This document shows, one piece after another, positions 28,341-36,039 of a stretch of DNA of 64,000 bases (positions are counted from its first letter, which is position 1; every line of letters begins with the position of its first letter). A program made the position numbers and the translations under genes. The stretch lies in contig NZ_JACBXU010000001.1 of assembly GCF_013415305.1 (NCBI RefSeq), positions 682,001 to 746,000 on the forward strand, written 5' to 3'. The notes under the pieces were generated by a model, which saw nothing but the letters and a program-made list of their open reading frames with translations, made no database searches and was not told where the DNA came from. The DNA comes from Pantoea sp. WMus005. Lineage in GTDB: Bacteria > Pseudomonadota > Gammaproteobacteria > Enterobacterales > Enterobacteriaceae.

Positions 28341-29234
28341 ATGATTTATGACTGTTTCTTATACTATGACGAAGATATCCTGCTTGAAATGCGTCTGAAC
28401 ACGCTTGAGCATGTTGTTGACCGGTTTGTGATTGTGGAATCACGCTATACCTTTACCGGAAAACGTCGGGAAAAGCTTCATTTTGATATTGAGAAGTTCG
28501 CTCGTTTTCGCGACAAAATTATTTATGTCGTTAACGATATTGCGCCTGTGTTTTATCAACAGGCGTTTAAATCGAATAGCTCTCTGGTTAAAGCGGGCGA
28601 GACAGACCCCTGGGAAAATGAATCCACTGCACGCAATCAGATTATGCAGGGACTGGCTGGCGCGCAGGATGATGATATTATTATTGTATCAGACGTCGAT
28701 GAAATTCCCCGGCCCGAAGCGATTAAAGCCTTCAGCAGACGTCATCTTTGCACAACGTTGCATCAGCAATATTTTAATTTTAAATTTAATGTCCGGGTTT
28801 TAAATGACGATGGCACACCGCGCTGTGCCACACTGGCAAAAATGGTGACCTTTAAAACCCTGCGTACCTTTTTTATGGGGCAACCGGAATTGCTGCGTAA
28901 CGTTAAGCGCCGGGGTACCCCGATACGCGAAAGCTGGTGGCGCCGGAAGTGGCTCAATGTCCGGACAAAGGTCATTAAAGAGGGAGGATGGCATTTTTCC
29001 TGGGTCATGAGCGATGAGCGCATCAGTGAAAAAATGGCGTCGATTTCTCATACCGAACATAACTGCCCTGAATTCAACAACCCGGATCACATCCGGCGGT
29101 GCGTTGAGAACAATATTGATATCTGGAACCGTCCGCGAAAGATGGAGATAGTGCCGGTCACATCAGAATATTTTCCTGCCTGGCTGGTTGAACATCAGCA
29201 TCAGCTTACAGAACTCATTAAATCATCACACTGA
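28341..29234 (+). CDS. glycosyltransferase family 17 protein
   Basis: 297 residues from the ATG giving MIYDCFLYYDEDILLEMRLN. The opening, IVESRYTFTGKRREKLHFD, and DDIIIVSDVDEIPRPEAI with a DVD metal-binding motif, are the hallmarks of GT17 (N-acetylglucosaminyltransferase III-like); bacterial members modify surface glycans. The same frame could begin at GTG 28326. A nine-codon frame (28306-28335) with its own AGAGG site ends just before the start and overlaps the GTG. No other polysaccharide gene is adjacent. Acceptor unknown. Confidence 0.82.
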   Translation: MIYDCFLYYDEDILLEMRLNTLEHVVDRFVIVESRYTFTGKRREKLHFDIEKFARFRDKIIYVVNDIAPVFYQQAFKSNSSLVKAGETDPWENESTARNQIMQGLAGAQDDDIIIVSDVDEIPRPEAIKAFSRRHLCTTLHQQYFNFKFNVRVLNDDGTPRCATLAKMVTFKTLRTFFMGQPELLRNVKRRGTPIRESWWRRKWLNVRTKVIKEGGWHFSWVMSDERISEKMASISHTEHNCPEFNNPDHIRRCVENNIDIWNRPRKMEIVPVTSEYFPAWLVEHQHQLTELIKSSH

Positions 29235-29266
29235 CCAGCGCGCCCATCGGGCGCGCCTCTCGCACA

Positions 29267-29467
29267 TCAGCTTGCTTTGTAGGGATCTTTTTTGTCATCC
29301 TGGCTGTCATCATTTTTCCGCGGCACTTCGCCATGATCCTTTGGGGCATCAGTGGCAGGGTGATCATCTTCCTCATAAGCATTACCGGCATGTGGCGCGG
29401 CTTCCGGCAAGCTTTTGCTGACATCACCTTCTTTCTTACGTTCTTCATTCGTATTGTGCTTAAACAT
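29267..29467 (-). CDS. small, highly charged hydrophilic protein
   Basis: 66 residues with AAAGGAGTGAAGT before the ATG. The sequence is very hydrophilic (MFKHNTNEERKKEGDVSKSL ... DDHPATDAPKDHGE ... DDSQDDKKDPYKAS), with no hydrophobic core, so it is probably disordered, in the style of stress-linked hydrophilins. The ribosome site is better than expected by chance. It converges on the GT17 gene; a GC-rich hairpin (GCGCGCC...GGCGCGC) lies between the two stops. Confidence 0.6.
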   Translation of the reverse strand: MFKHNTNEERKKEGDVSKSLPEAAPHAGNAYEEDDHPATDAPKDHGEVPRKNDDSQDDKKDPYKAS

Positions 29468-29542
29468 ACTTCACTCCTTTTAATCCAGTCCCTTAAGTCT
29501 AGACCAGCACTGGCATCCCGCATACGCAACGGATTAAAGATG

Positions 29543-29712
29543 AAAAAAAAGCCCGCCAGAGGCGGGCTAATCGGAGTTTCTCTCATACTGAACACGTCAT
29601 TTTTCGATGTTTGGGTGTGTACAGCAGGTTCATGCTAACCGGGAATCACTGATGCAGTAATGGACAAACCTGTCATGTCGCTTGCGGCAGGTCACATTCC
29701 CGTCGATAACTA
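29543..29712 (-). ncRNA. candidate small RNA ending in a strong terminator
   Basis: On the minus strand AGCCCGCC-TCT-GGCGGGCT is followed by eight T (29568-29543), upstream of the small-protein gene and after no gene. Upstream on the same strand are TTGCTA (29747-29742), 17 bp, TATTTA (29724-29719). The predicted RNA of about 170 nt holds a short frame of 16 codons (MNLLYTPKHRKMTCSV) of unclear value. It diverges from the gene at 29787. Prediction by eye only. Confidence 0.35.
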
Positions 29713-29786
29713 CATCGATAAATAAATTCGATTGAACGGATTAGCAAAAGGAATATAGTGACCAGCGTTACCAGGAGATAGAAATT

Positions 29787-30035
29787 ATGTTAAGAGACCA
29801 TTTAAAGATTGAAGCTGAAGATCAGTTAATCGAACAACGCTCGCTGAGCCTGAGAAATCGTGGTCAGGAAGAGGTCACCGAATGGATTATTGTAAACCGC
29901 CAGGGTGTTAAAAAAGGCGGTGTAACCCTGTTCGATAAACTGAGTACCCGCCGCTCATGGCCGGTTAATTACCGCATTATGCAGACCGATCTGCAGGGCA
30001 AAGTCGTGGTGGATCAACTGACCGACGCCCTGTAA
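29787..30035 (+). CDS. conserved-looking small protein, unknown function
   Basis: 82 residues with CCAGGAGATAGAAATT before the ATG and a terminator after it. The sequence (LRDHLKIEAEDQLIEQRSLS ... VTEWIIVNRQGVKKGGVTLF ... NYRIMQTDLQGKVVVDQL) looks like a compact mixed alpha/beta soluble protein. No family recognised. Confidence 0.65.
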   Translation: MLRDHLKIEAEDQLIEQRSLSLRNRGQEEVTEWIIVNRQGVKKGGVTLFDKLSTRRSWPVNYRIMQTDLQGKVVVDQLTDAL

Positions 30036-30072
30036 CTGTTCGGCCAGGCCACTGTTGTACAATGAAAAAGTG

Positions 30073-30097
30073 AACCCGCGTCCGGCGGGTTTTTTTA
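30073..30097 (+). terminator. rho-independent terminator
   Basis: ACCCGC-GTCCG-GCGGGT followed by seven T; it ends the gene at 29787 and abuts the stop of the converging repressor gene. Confidence 0.85.
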
Positions 30098-30727
30098 TGG
30101 CTGGCGATAGCGGCGTAGCTCTACCAGCGTACCCAGCAGCTTCAGGCTATCCCGGCTTGAATGTAGCTCAGGGAAATTGATATTGACCGGTGCAAGTTCA
30201 AACTGCATGACGCCATTTTCGCTGCCGCGCTGACGCCAGGTGCGAAGCAGTACGACCTGTTGCTGCAATGCCAGCACGCAGTCGCCGGGCTGAGGTGCCT
30301 GCCTGGGATCGATAATCACCACATCGTTACGCAGAATCGCGGGCGTCATCGCCTGTTCTTCTACCCGGAATGCAAAGCTCTGCTGTGAAAGCGCCATGTC
30401 GTTGTGCATCAGCAGTTCATGCCGGACGGAACTGGCTTCACTCAGCCATTGCGGCACGTCGCGCTGTGCAAGTAGTGGGATCTGGTGCATGCCGCTCCAG
30501 GCGCTTTCGCTGAAAACAGGTCCATCCCCATCTATCAGAAAAGCCGGTGTGCATCCCAGCGCTTCGGCGAGCCGCAGCAGGTTCTCACCACGCGGCAGCG
30601 TCTCCTCTTTTTCCCATTGAGAAATGGCCACATGGGACACTTTTACCTGTTGTGCCAATTGCTTCTGCGTTAACTGCAGTGATTTACGTCGGAGTCGGAT
30701 GCGGTCACCCAGCGTTTCGTTTTTCAT
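30095..30727 (-). CDS. CI-like transcriptional repressor with inactive-looking S24 domain
   Basis: 210 residues. Residues 6-60 form a Cro/CI helix-turn-helix (LGDRIRLRRKSLQLTQKQLA, VSHVAISQWEKEETLP). Residues about 80-205 form a LexA/CI S24 peptidase-like fold. Where active members have a Ser in a (G/E)DSM-P motif, this one reads VEEQAMTPAI, with Ala126 in place of the Ser. The usual catalytic Lys position (VVLLRTW) shows Arg. The protein is therefore unlikely to self-cleave under SOS. It is divergent from a two-gene membrane cassette, with palindromic operators between them, and probably represses both itself and the cassette. Confidence 0.88.
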   Translation of the reverse strand: MKNETLGDRIRLRRKSLQLTQKQLAQQVKVSHVAISQWEKEETLPRGENLLRLAEALGCTPAFLIDGDGPVFSESAWSGMHQIPLLAQRDVPQWLSEASSVRHELLMHNDMALSQQSFAFRVEEQAMTPAILRNDVVIIDPRQAPQPGDCVLALQQQVVLLRTWRQRGSENGVMQFELAPVNINFPELHSSRDSLKLLGTLVELRRYRQP

Positions 30728-30753
30728 AAGCTTGACTTTTTGGTTGAGAATGA

Positions 30754-30793
30754 CTTAAGTATACTTAAGCCTGGTATTTAAGCAATCTTAAAT
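30754..30793. promoter_or_regulatory. two repressor operators between the CI-like gene and the membrane cassette
   Basis: A perfect 16-bp palindrome CTTAAGTATACTTAAG (30754-30769) and a second inverted repeat ATTTAAG-CAAT-CTTAAAT (30776-30793) share CTTAA/TTAAG half-sites. On the minus strand a promoter TTGCTT (30785-30780), 16 bp, TATACT (30763-30758) overlaps the first operator and reads into the repressor gene. A plus-strand TTGACT at 30732-30737 with TAAGTA 18 bp on could drive the cassette. Both would be blocked by operator binding. Confidence 0.7.
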
Positions 30794-30863
30794 TTCATGC
30801 GGGGGACGTGGCTAAGCAGCACGCAGTAAGTTCCAGAGACCTTACCGTAAAAAGGGGTGTGGC

Positions 30864-31247
30864 ATGGAAAGTAGTCTGATTACCAGTATGGGTGCGTTAG
30901 TTCTGGGTGGGGGGGCAGCAGCACTGTTCTGGAAACCATTATTGGCGGGAATCGCGTCAATCGTGACCAGTAATCGAGCCGGCGGCGAAATTATTACCAG
31001 CTACAAAGAGCAGGTGGTGTTGCTGAAAGAGAGCAACCTCATGATACGGGAGGAAAACGATGAATTACGCGAACGGCACGACAAGAATCTGCGTCGTATC
31101 TCGACACTGGAAACCGATCTTCGGTTAATCAAGAATGCGGTAGGGATTTTACTGGCAATGACAGAAACCGATCAGAACGATAAATTTCGTAATGAAGTCG
31201 ATCGGCTTATCTCAACTCTGGAGGATCGCAGCAATGGTAATGATTAA
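30864..31247 (+). CDS. membrane-anchored coiled-coil protein (cassette gene 1)
   Basis: 127 residues, AAAAAGGGGTGTGGC before the ATG. Residues about 4-36 are hydrophobic (LITSMGALVLGGGAAALFWK ...), and residues 45-90 form a charged coiled coil (YKEQVVLLKESNLMIREEND). It overlaps the next gene by 14 bp, so the two are co-translated. Not recognised. Size and layout resemble phage holin or accessory lysis proteins, or a membrane effector held off by the divergent repressor. No endolysin is nearby. Confidence 0.7.
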   Translation: MESSLITSMGALVLGGGAAALFWKPLLAGIASIVTSNRAGGEIITSYKEQVVLLKESNLMIREENDELRERHDKNLRRISTLETDLRLIKNAVGILLAMTETDQNDKFRNEVDRLISTLEDRSNGND

Positions 31248-31575
31248 TAGCGGCAAAGAATCCCTGCCATACCGGCGCAAAGTGATCATCGGCTGCATTA
31301 TGCTGAGTTGTTCGATGATTTGTATCCTGATGACAATTATTTTTCTTTATGTCAGTAACACCGCAAACAAGCGGGTTGAGGAGATTCGTGCGGATTACCG
31401 GGCAATAGCGGCACGGCGTGATGAAAGGGTTGATGTGCTGACAGAAAAAGTCACCACACTTCAGCATAAGCTTGATGTGATACCGGATAGTACAGCCGAT
31501 AAAACGCTGAATAAAGTTAAAGAGGTAGTCATCGAAGGCAGGCAGACGGCGGCAAAACCCGGCCAGAAACCGTAA
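31234..31575 (+). CDS. single-span membrane protein with periplasmic-type coiled coil (cassette gene 2)
   Basis: 113 residues from the ATG 9 bases after GGAGG (inside the previous gene). A basic N-terminal stretch (LPYRRK) precedes one membrane helix (about 15-40, VIIGCIMLSCSMICILMTII), then a helical charged domain (VEEIRADYRAIAARRDERVD ... LTEKVTTLQHKLDVI). The topology of a short inside end, one span and an outside coiled coil resembles an inner-membrane spanin such as Rz. No outer-membrane spanin (Rz1-type lipoprotein) frame was found within it. Function unknown. Confidence 0.7.
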   Translation: MVMINSGKESLPYRRKVIIGCIMLSCSMICILMTIIFLYVSNTANKRVEEIRADYRAIAARRDERVDVLTEKVTTLQHKLDVIPDSTADKTLNKVKEVVIEGRQTAAKPGQKP

Positions 31576-31726
31576 CTTCCGATTATTCTTAGTGCGGCTT
31601 CGCTATTATCGACTAGTTTTAAATCTCCGGGCAACATTTTGTACCTGAATGCAGGCCCGCTGATTGGCCGGTTGATGAACCGCTAAGCCTACTCACTTTG
31701 GATAAATGACCAGAAGGAAATTTAGC

Positions 31727-31993
31727 ATGAGCGATTCAACAGAAACCAAGACCAAAACTGAATATCTGCGTGACGTGACTTCTCAGCTAAAAGAGATGCG
31801 TCACTATGCTCAGACCAACACCGAAACCCTTTCCAGCCAGTGGTTGGCGTTTGATGCCGGTGAGTATAAAGATAAGACCAATGCCGACCGAATCGATGCA
31901 TTGCTTAATAAGCAGGGTAAGCTGCTGGAAGATCTGGATGCCGCGATTCAGGACATCGAGATTGAAATTAATCACAGTGAGCAGGAGAGTTAA
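31727..31993 (+). CDS. small soluble helical protein, unknown function
   Basis: 88 residues from the ATG preceded by AGAAGGAAATTTAGC; an in-frame ATG seven codons upstream overlaps that ribosome site and is less likely. Helical, acidic, without membrane segments (TEYLRDVTSQLKEMRHYAQT ... RIDALLNKQGKLLEDLDAAI). Not recognised. It converges on the DinI-like gene with only 38 bp between the stops. Confidence 0.6.
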   Translation: MSDSTETKTKTEYLRDVTSQLKEMRHYAQTNTETLSSQWLAFDAGEYKDKTNADRIDALLNKQGKLLEDLDAAIQDIEIEINHSEQES

Positions 31994-32031
31994 GTCATCT
32001 CCCGCTAACTGATGTGGTGGCCGTTAAGGGA

Positions 32032-32271
32032 TTAATCGGCCACCAGCCACATCTCCGCTTCGTCGAACATCTCTTCAACAATCCGCGCAACTGTCGCTTT
32101 ATCGTTCTTACTCAGATCCGTATCTATCGCGTTACGTTCCATCGGCTTAACCTTAACTTCAATGTCAGGAAACACCCGATGCACCCGTTTTTCCAGTTCC
32201 TCACGAATCATCTCGCGCGCACCCGGTAAACCGGCAACGTTGCGCTTGTCATAAATTAACTCAACAAACAT
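32032..32271 (-). CDS. DinI-like SOS-response protein
   Basis: 79 residues. The pattern MFVELIYDKRNVAGLPGARE ... LEKRVHRVFPDIEVKVKPME ... EEMFDEAEMWLVAD fits the DinI family, including the acidic C-terminal helix that binds RecA in E. coli DinI. It is closer in pattern to Salmonella MsgA and prophage DinI-like proteins than to chromosomal DinI. A near-consensus LexA box lies 39 bp upstream. It probably modulates RecA filaments after DNA damage and may be a phage legacy. Confidence 0.88.
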   Translation of the reverse strand: MFVELIYDKRNVAGLPGAREMIREELEKRVHRVFPDIEVKVKPMERNAIDTDLSKNDKATVARIVEEMFDEAEMWLVAD

Positions 32272-32309
32272 GATGGCAATCCATTCAGGGCAAAATCGCT
32301 GAGATATAA

Positions 32310-32329
32310 TACTGTAAATAAAAACAGTA
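32310..32329. promoter_or_regulatory. LexA (SOS) box of the DinI-like gene
   Basis: TACTGTAAATAAAAACAGTA matches the consensus TACTGTATATATATACAGTA at all of the CTG/CAG arms and most of the AT core. It lies upstream of the minus-strand gene starting at 32271 and could also affect the plus-strand gene at 32447. Confidence 0.9.
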
Positions 32330-32361
32330 GCAAGGTGGCGCGCCTGATTTCGCGTAAAATT

Positions 32362-32418
32362 TTATGTCGCGTAAACCGCGATCTTCGACTAGCAAAATAT
32401 GCATGCATCGCGACATAA
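32362..32418. repeat. spaced inverted repeat upstream of the gene at 32447
   Basis: TTATGTCGCG (32362-32371) and CGCGACATAA (32409-32418) are perfect 10-bp complements, 37 bp apart. This could be a looping operator or a leader hairpin of the downstream gene. A single GTCGCGTAAACCGCGA stretch inside the spacer adds a third CGCG-centred half. Confidence 0.6.
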
Positions 32419-32446
32419 TGGCGGCTTACTTTTCAGGAGGTCCGCG

Positions 32447-32746
32447 ATGCGACAACTGGTAATTGATATTCTGCTAAAACTGGCAAAGATGGACGTCGAT
32501 GCGAAAGAATTGACGGCGCAGTTAGAAGCGCAATCCCTGCTGGTTGCAGCGCTGCTTGTGCAGGCGAAACAGGACAACTCACTGACCATTTCAGAAACGG
32601 TGCAGGATGCCATTGTGACCGCTTCGCAATCATCCACTGAGTTTTTACAATCTGATGTTGACCTGCTGCTGACGCACATTAATCGTCTGCTGGCCGTCGC
32701 AAGTTATGTCGAAGTGAAGGGTAAAGCTACGGAAGAAAGAGAGTAG
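32447..32746 (+). CDS. small helical protein, unknown function
   Basis: 99 residues from the ATG preceded by CAGGAGGTCCGCG, a very strong ribosome site. All-helical and soluble in appearance (MRQLVIDILLKLAKMDVDAK ... QSLLVAALLVQAKQD ... SDVDLLLTHINRLLAVASYV). It recalls small phage-derived or anti-adaptor-like proteins, but I do not recognise a family. It is divergent from the DinI-like gene across the LexA box and the spaced inverted repeat. Confidence 0.65.
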   Translation: MRQLVIDILLKLAKMDVDAKELTAQLEAQSLLVAALLVQAKQDNSLTISETVQDAIVTASQSSTEFLQSDVDLLLTHINRLLAVASYVEVKGKATEERE

Positions 32747-32762
32747 AGCAGGGAAAAAATTC

Positions 32763-32938
32763 GCCTCTGGAGGTGGAAATCCAGCAACATCTCCAGAGGC
32801 AGTGCAAGCGCACTATTCGTTCAGGAAAATCACGACCTGAGTCGTGATCTGAATTTATACAGTTTTCTGTATTTTGTACAATTTTATCCACCATGTTAAG
32901 ACTGGCAGAAGGTGTTTGTAACAGGCACCTTCTGCCCT
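32763..32938. repeat. cluster of three strong hairpins between convergent genes
   Basis: GCCTCTGGAG...CTCCAGAGGC (32763-32800), ATCACGAC-CTGA-GTCGTGAT (32829-32848) and GGCAGAAGGTG...CACCTTCTGCC (about 32906-32936) stand in a row. Only the first has a T-rich flank, on the minus strand. They probably serve as transcript ends or mRNA protection for the two converging genes. Confidence 0.65.
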
Positions 32939-32945
32939 GTGCGGA

Positions 32946-33269
32946 TTACAGCTCATTTTTGATGCAAAACTCTTCCCAGCTCATCCCCAGCGACTCAGCA
33001 TGAGATTTGAGATAGGTCTCAATTGCGTCAGCCGCCACCGCTTTATCCGGCTCAGCCAGCTGAATAGAGAAAATCATCCCATCCAGATTCTTCTGCCGCA
33101 AAAAAGCCGCATAGATGCGTTCGGCATGCCATTCGCGCAGCTGTCGCAGGGACAGGTTGGCTGCACGGGCATCACTTTCGGTTAATTCATCCAGTGCAGA
33201 CTGAAAGTCGGGATGCGCGGTAAAAAACATCTCGCGAGCCTGGGCATAGTACGCTTCTGGCGTTTTCAT
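32946..33269 (-). CDS. conserved-looking protein of unknown function
   Basis: 107 residues from the second ATG, 8 bases after AGGA; the first ATG (33275) is too close to that site. Soluble and helical (TPEAYYAQAREMFFTAHPDF ... LRQLREWHAERIYAAFLRQK ... MSWEEFCIKNEL). I do not recognise the family with certainty. It stands alone, convergent with the gene at 32447. Confidence 0.65.
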   Translation of the reverse strand: MKTPEAYYAQAREMFFTAHPDFQSALDELTESDARAANLSLRQLREWHAERIYAAFLRQKNLDGMIFSIQLAEPDKAVAADAIETYLKSHAESLGMSWEEFCIKNEL

Positions 33270-33511
33270 ATTCATATTCCTTAAAGTCTGTTGCAGCGCG
33301 CCAGTGTAACGGGTTGGCTTCCGCTTGTCAGGCGTGGCAAAGAACCTAAACTGCCAGCCATTTGCCGTTCAGAACCGTTACCGCTGATTTCGCTGCCGGT
33401 TAAAATCTGCTGCAATCAGATTCTCCCGGGTGTTTAGCACCCGGATATCTTGCGTAACGCGGTGGAAAAATTATAACGTAGCCGCCATTGACGTGATCTT
33501 AGGGATTAAAC

Positions 33512-33985
33512 ATGAAAAAGTGGATGCTGATTGCCGCAATGGCACTGGGTGGCTGTGCGCAAATCAACGATTATGAAAACGCGGTGCAGACACCGGCACC
33601 CGCCGATCTGCAGGGAACCTGGCAAACTGTCGGCCCACAGAGCAGCCTGATCAACGAGAAGGCGATGGCCAGTGTGATTATTAATGCGGATGGCAGCACC
33701 CTGGATTGCCGTCAGTGGATGCGGGTCATCGCGAAGCCGGGCAAGCTGACTCGCCTGAGCGGTGATTATGTCAATGTGACACGTCAGCTGCGGGTCATGC
33801 CGCTGGTGGTGGATAATGGTGAACTGCGCTACGACCGGATGACCCTGCGTAAAGTGGCGCGTCCGACCGTCGAGTGTCAGCAGGCGCTGGAAGAAGTCAC
33901 GAAGCAGCCCAAAGCCGCCGTGATTCAGAACATCGAACCGCAACTGCTGCGCACACCGATTACTGAAAACAACGCGAAATCGTAA
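33512..33985 (+). CDS. yedD: YedD family lipoprotein
   Basis: 157 residues. A lipoprotein signal (MKKWMLIAAMALGGC) precedes a domain matching E. coli YedD (LQGTWQTVGPQSSL, DGSTLDCRQWMRVIAKPGKL, RPTVECQQAL). E. coli YedD is 137 residues, so this one has a longer C-terminal tail. It is outer-membrane-associated, of unknown function, and lies next to amyA as in E. coli. Confidence 0.92.
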   Translation: MKKWMLIAAMALGGCAQINDYENAVQTPAPADLQGTWQTVGPQSSLINEKAMASVIINADGSTLDCRQWMRVIAKPGKLTRLSGDYVNVTRQLRVMPLVVDNGELRYDRMTLRKVARPTVECQQALEEVTKQPKAAVIQNIEPQLLRTPITENNAKS

Positions 33986-33999
33986 CTATTGCCCATAAC

Positions 34000-34057
34000 A
34001 AAACCGCCCCGGCCGGGCAGAGCGCACTTCACGCTCATGCCTGCCGGGGCGGTTTTT
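34000..34057. terminator. bidirectional terminator between yedD and amyA
   Basis: AAACCGCCCCGGC (34001-34013) pairs with GCCGGGGCGGTTT (34043-34055), with a 29-nt loop, A-rich on the left and T-rich on the right. Confidence 0.85.
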
Positions 34058-34090
34058 CATTTTTATAACGTCAATGCTTCTGGAACGCGC

Positions 34091-35572
34091 TTAGTCAGCA
34101 ACAACCCAGACGCTGACGCTGCCACCGTTACAGACAAATACCGCAGTGCCGTGCTCGTCGGCGGTAATCGTCTCTTCACAATTCCCCAGGTGATCGCGCC
34201 AGACCTTGCCGGCAAAACCTTCACCCATCGGCACGCTTTTCTCGCCCGCATCACCGTTTGACATGATGACGACACAGCCTGGTTGTGTTTCAGTGCCGCT
34301 GCGGCTGAACGCCACGCAGTTGGGATGATCGAAATAGTCGGTCTGTACGCCCCAGCCATATTGCTGGCGCGCCCGGATTAACCCTTCCAGTTCCGGGATC
34401 ACCGGCATTTCAATTTTATGTTTCTCACCGTCGCCGCCTTCATCTTCATAGGTCGCCCCAAACAGATCGGGATAGAAAATGGTCGGCACGCCCTGTTCAC
34501 GCAGCAGGATCAGTGCATAGGCCAGCGGTTTAAACCAGGCTTCAACCGGCGCTTCCAGCGACTGAAGCGGCTGGGTGTCGTGGTTAGCCACGATCGTTAC
34601 GGCATGCCATGGGTCAGCCACGACCAGCGAGTTAGCAAAAATCTGGCTCATATCGTAGGCGCTGCCCGCGGTTGAGGCCTGATGGAAGTTCATGTGCAGT
34701 GGCGCATCGAACAGCATGGTTTTGCCTTCCACCTGATGCACATACTCCTGCAGCTTCTCGGTTTCAAACGACCAGTATTCTGCGACGATGAACATCGGCT
34801 CCTCAGCGACCTCCTGAATATGCTCGATCCACTCTTTGTAAAACCAGGCCGGAATATGTTTTACCGCATCCAGACGAAAGCCGGTGCAGGGCACCTGTTC
34901 CATGACCCAGCGCGCCCAGAACTTCAGCTCTTCCCTGACCGCATTGTTGCGGAAATCGATGTTGGCACCCATCAGATAGTCGAAGTTGCCCAGCTCGTTA
35001 TCGACCTGATCGTTCCAGCCTTCGGCGGTGTAGTCGTTAATGATTTTAAATACGCCGTTTTCATCCGGATTTTCGATGTGGTCTACGCCGCTAAAGCATT
35101 TGTGGTCCCAGACAAATTTCGAATATTCCCCGGCGCGGGCCGGAAAGGTGAATTTCGTCCAGGCCTCGCACTCGACGACCTCGTCGTAAATTTCGTCGCG
35201 GTTATCCGGGTTGACCCGGTTAACACTGATCGCCTCTTTCTCGTCAGCGCCCATCTTGTGGTTCAGCACCACATCCAGCAGTACCCCAACGTTGTGGCTG
35301 CGCAGCGCTTCGGTGGCTGCCAGTAACTGCTTTTTGTCGCCATATTTAGTGGCAACGCCGCCTTTCTGATCAAACTCACCCAGGTCAAACAAATCGTAGC
35401 TGTCGTAGCCGACAGAATAGCCCCCTGAACCCCCTTTGTAGCACGGTGGCAACCACGCCATCGTGATACCGATTTCGCTGAGCCAGGCCGCGCGATCGGC
35501 GACTTCCGGCCACAGTTTGCTGCCATCCGGGTAATACCAATGGAAAAACTGTAATAACGTTGGGTTTTGCAT
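34091..35572 (-). CDS. amyA: cytoplasmic alpha-amylase AmyA
   Basis: 493 residues from the ATG preceded by GGAGTGTGGTAC ([17 protein letters not shown], as in E. coli). It hydrolyses internal alpha-1,4 bonds of maltodextrins and glycogen in the cytoplasm; no signal peptide is present. GH13 catalytic residues are visible: Asp235 in GFRLDAVKH, Glu265 in IVAEYW and Asp332 in ANHDTQP. The gene ends the fliD-fliS-fliT direction of transcription after a 101-bp gap, as in E. coli. Confidence 0.97.
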   Translation of the reverse strand: MQNPTLLQFFHWYYPDGSKLWPEVADRAAWLSEIGITMAWLPPCYKGGSGGYSVGYDSYDLFDLGEFDQKGGVATKYGDKKQLLAATEALRSHNVGVLLDVVLNHKMGADEKEAISVNRVNPDNRDEIYDEVVECEAWTKFTFPARAGEYSKFVWDHKCFSGVDHIENPDENGVFKIINDYTAEGWNDQVDNELGNFDYLMGANIDFRNNAVREELKFWARWVMEQVPCTGFRLDAVKHIPAWFYKEWIEHIQEVAEEPMFIVAEYWSFETEKLQEYVHQVEGKTMLFDAPLHMNFHQASTAGSAYDMSQIFANSLVVADPWHAVTIVANHDTQPLQSLEAPVEAWFKPLAYALILLREQGVPTIFYPDLFGATYEDEGGDGEKHKIEMPVIPELEGLIRARQQYGWGVQTDYFDHPNCVAFSRSGTETQPGCVVIMSNGDAGEKSVPMGEGFAGKVWRDHLGNCEETITADEHGTAVFVCNGGSVSVWVVAD

Positions 35573-35673
35573 GTACCACACTCCAGGGGATGATGAAAAT
35601 CAAGTATGGAGTAAACGGCAAAAAAGAGACGCCGCGCAGAGAAATAAATCTGGCGGCGTGGCAGAGGCGGGGA

Positions 35674-36039
35674 TCAGGAGAGCGTTTCGCGCGGCACCAT
35701 GACTAAGCCGCCCTGACTGCTATAGGCGGACATCACCGATTTCTGTCGGGTGTTCTGGCCTACCAGCGAGGCCAGCTCATCCATCCGCGCCTGCAGCAGA
35801 CGTTTCACTTCGCACTCATTATCCAGAATACGGCGCAGCACCGGGCGTAATTGCTCCTGCGTCTGTGATGATGGCGACACAGCATCTGTCGATTCGGCTA
35901 AGTTCTGCACCGCACTGACATACTCCATCTCCCTGCTGATCAATTCATCCCATTCGCCTTGTTCTGCATGGCGCAGCATTCCATGGCTGAGATCGAGTAA
36001 CTTGTGGTAAACGGTAATCAGATGCGGTGCAGTGGTCAT
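35674..36039 (-). CDS. fliT: flagellar chaperone and FlhDC regulator FliT
   Basis: 121 residues from the ATG that overlaps the fliS stop by one base (MTTAPHLITVYHKLLDLSHG). Helical throughout, as expected. FliT chaperones the FliD cap protein and, when free, binds FlhDC to lower class 2 flagellar transcription. Position after fliS settles the identity, since sequence conservation in the family is low. Confidence 0.9.
   Translation of the reverse strand: MTTAPHLITVYHKLLDLSHGMLRHAEQGEWDELISREMEYVSAVQNLAESTDAVSPSSQTQEQLRPVLRRILDNECEVKRLLQARMDELASLVGQNTRQKSVMSAYSSQGGLVMVPRETLS

Noticed and set aside
30864..31575. The two-gene membrane cassette as a classical holin/spanin lysis cassette
   Set aside because: No endolysin and no embedded Rz1-type lipoprotein frame were found, so a lysis assignment is not supported; it is kept as unknown.
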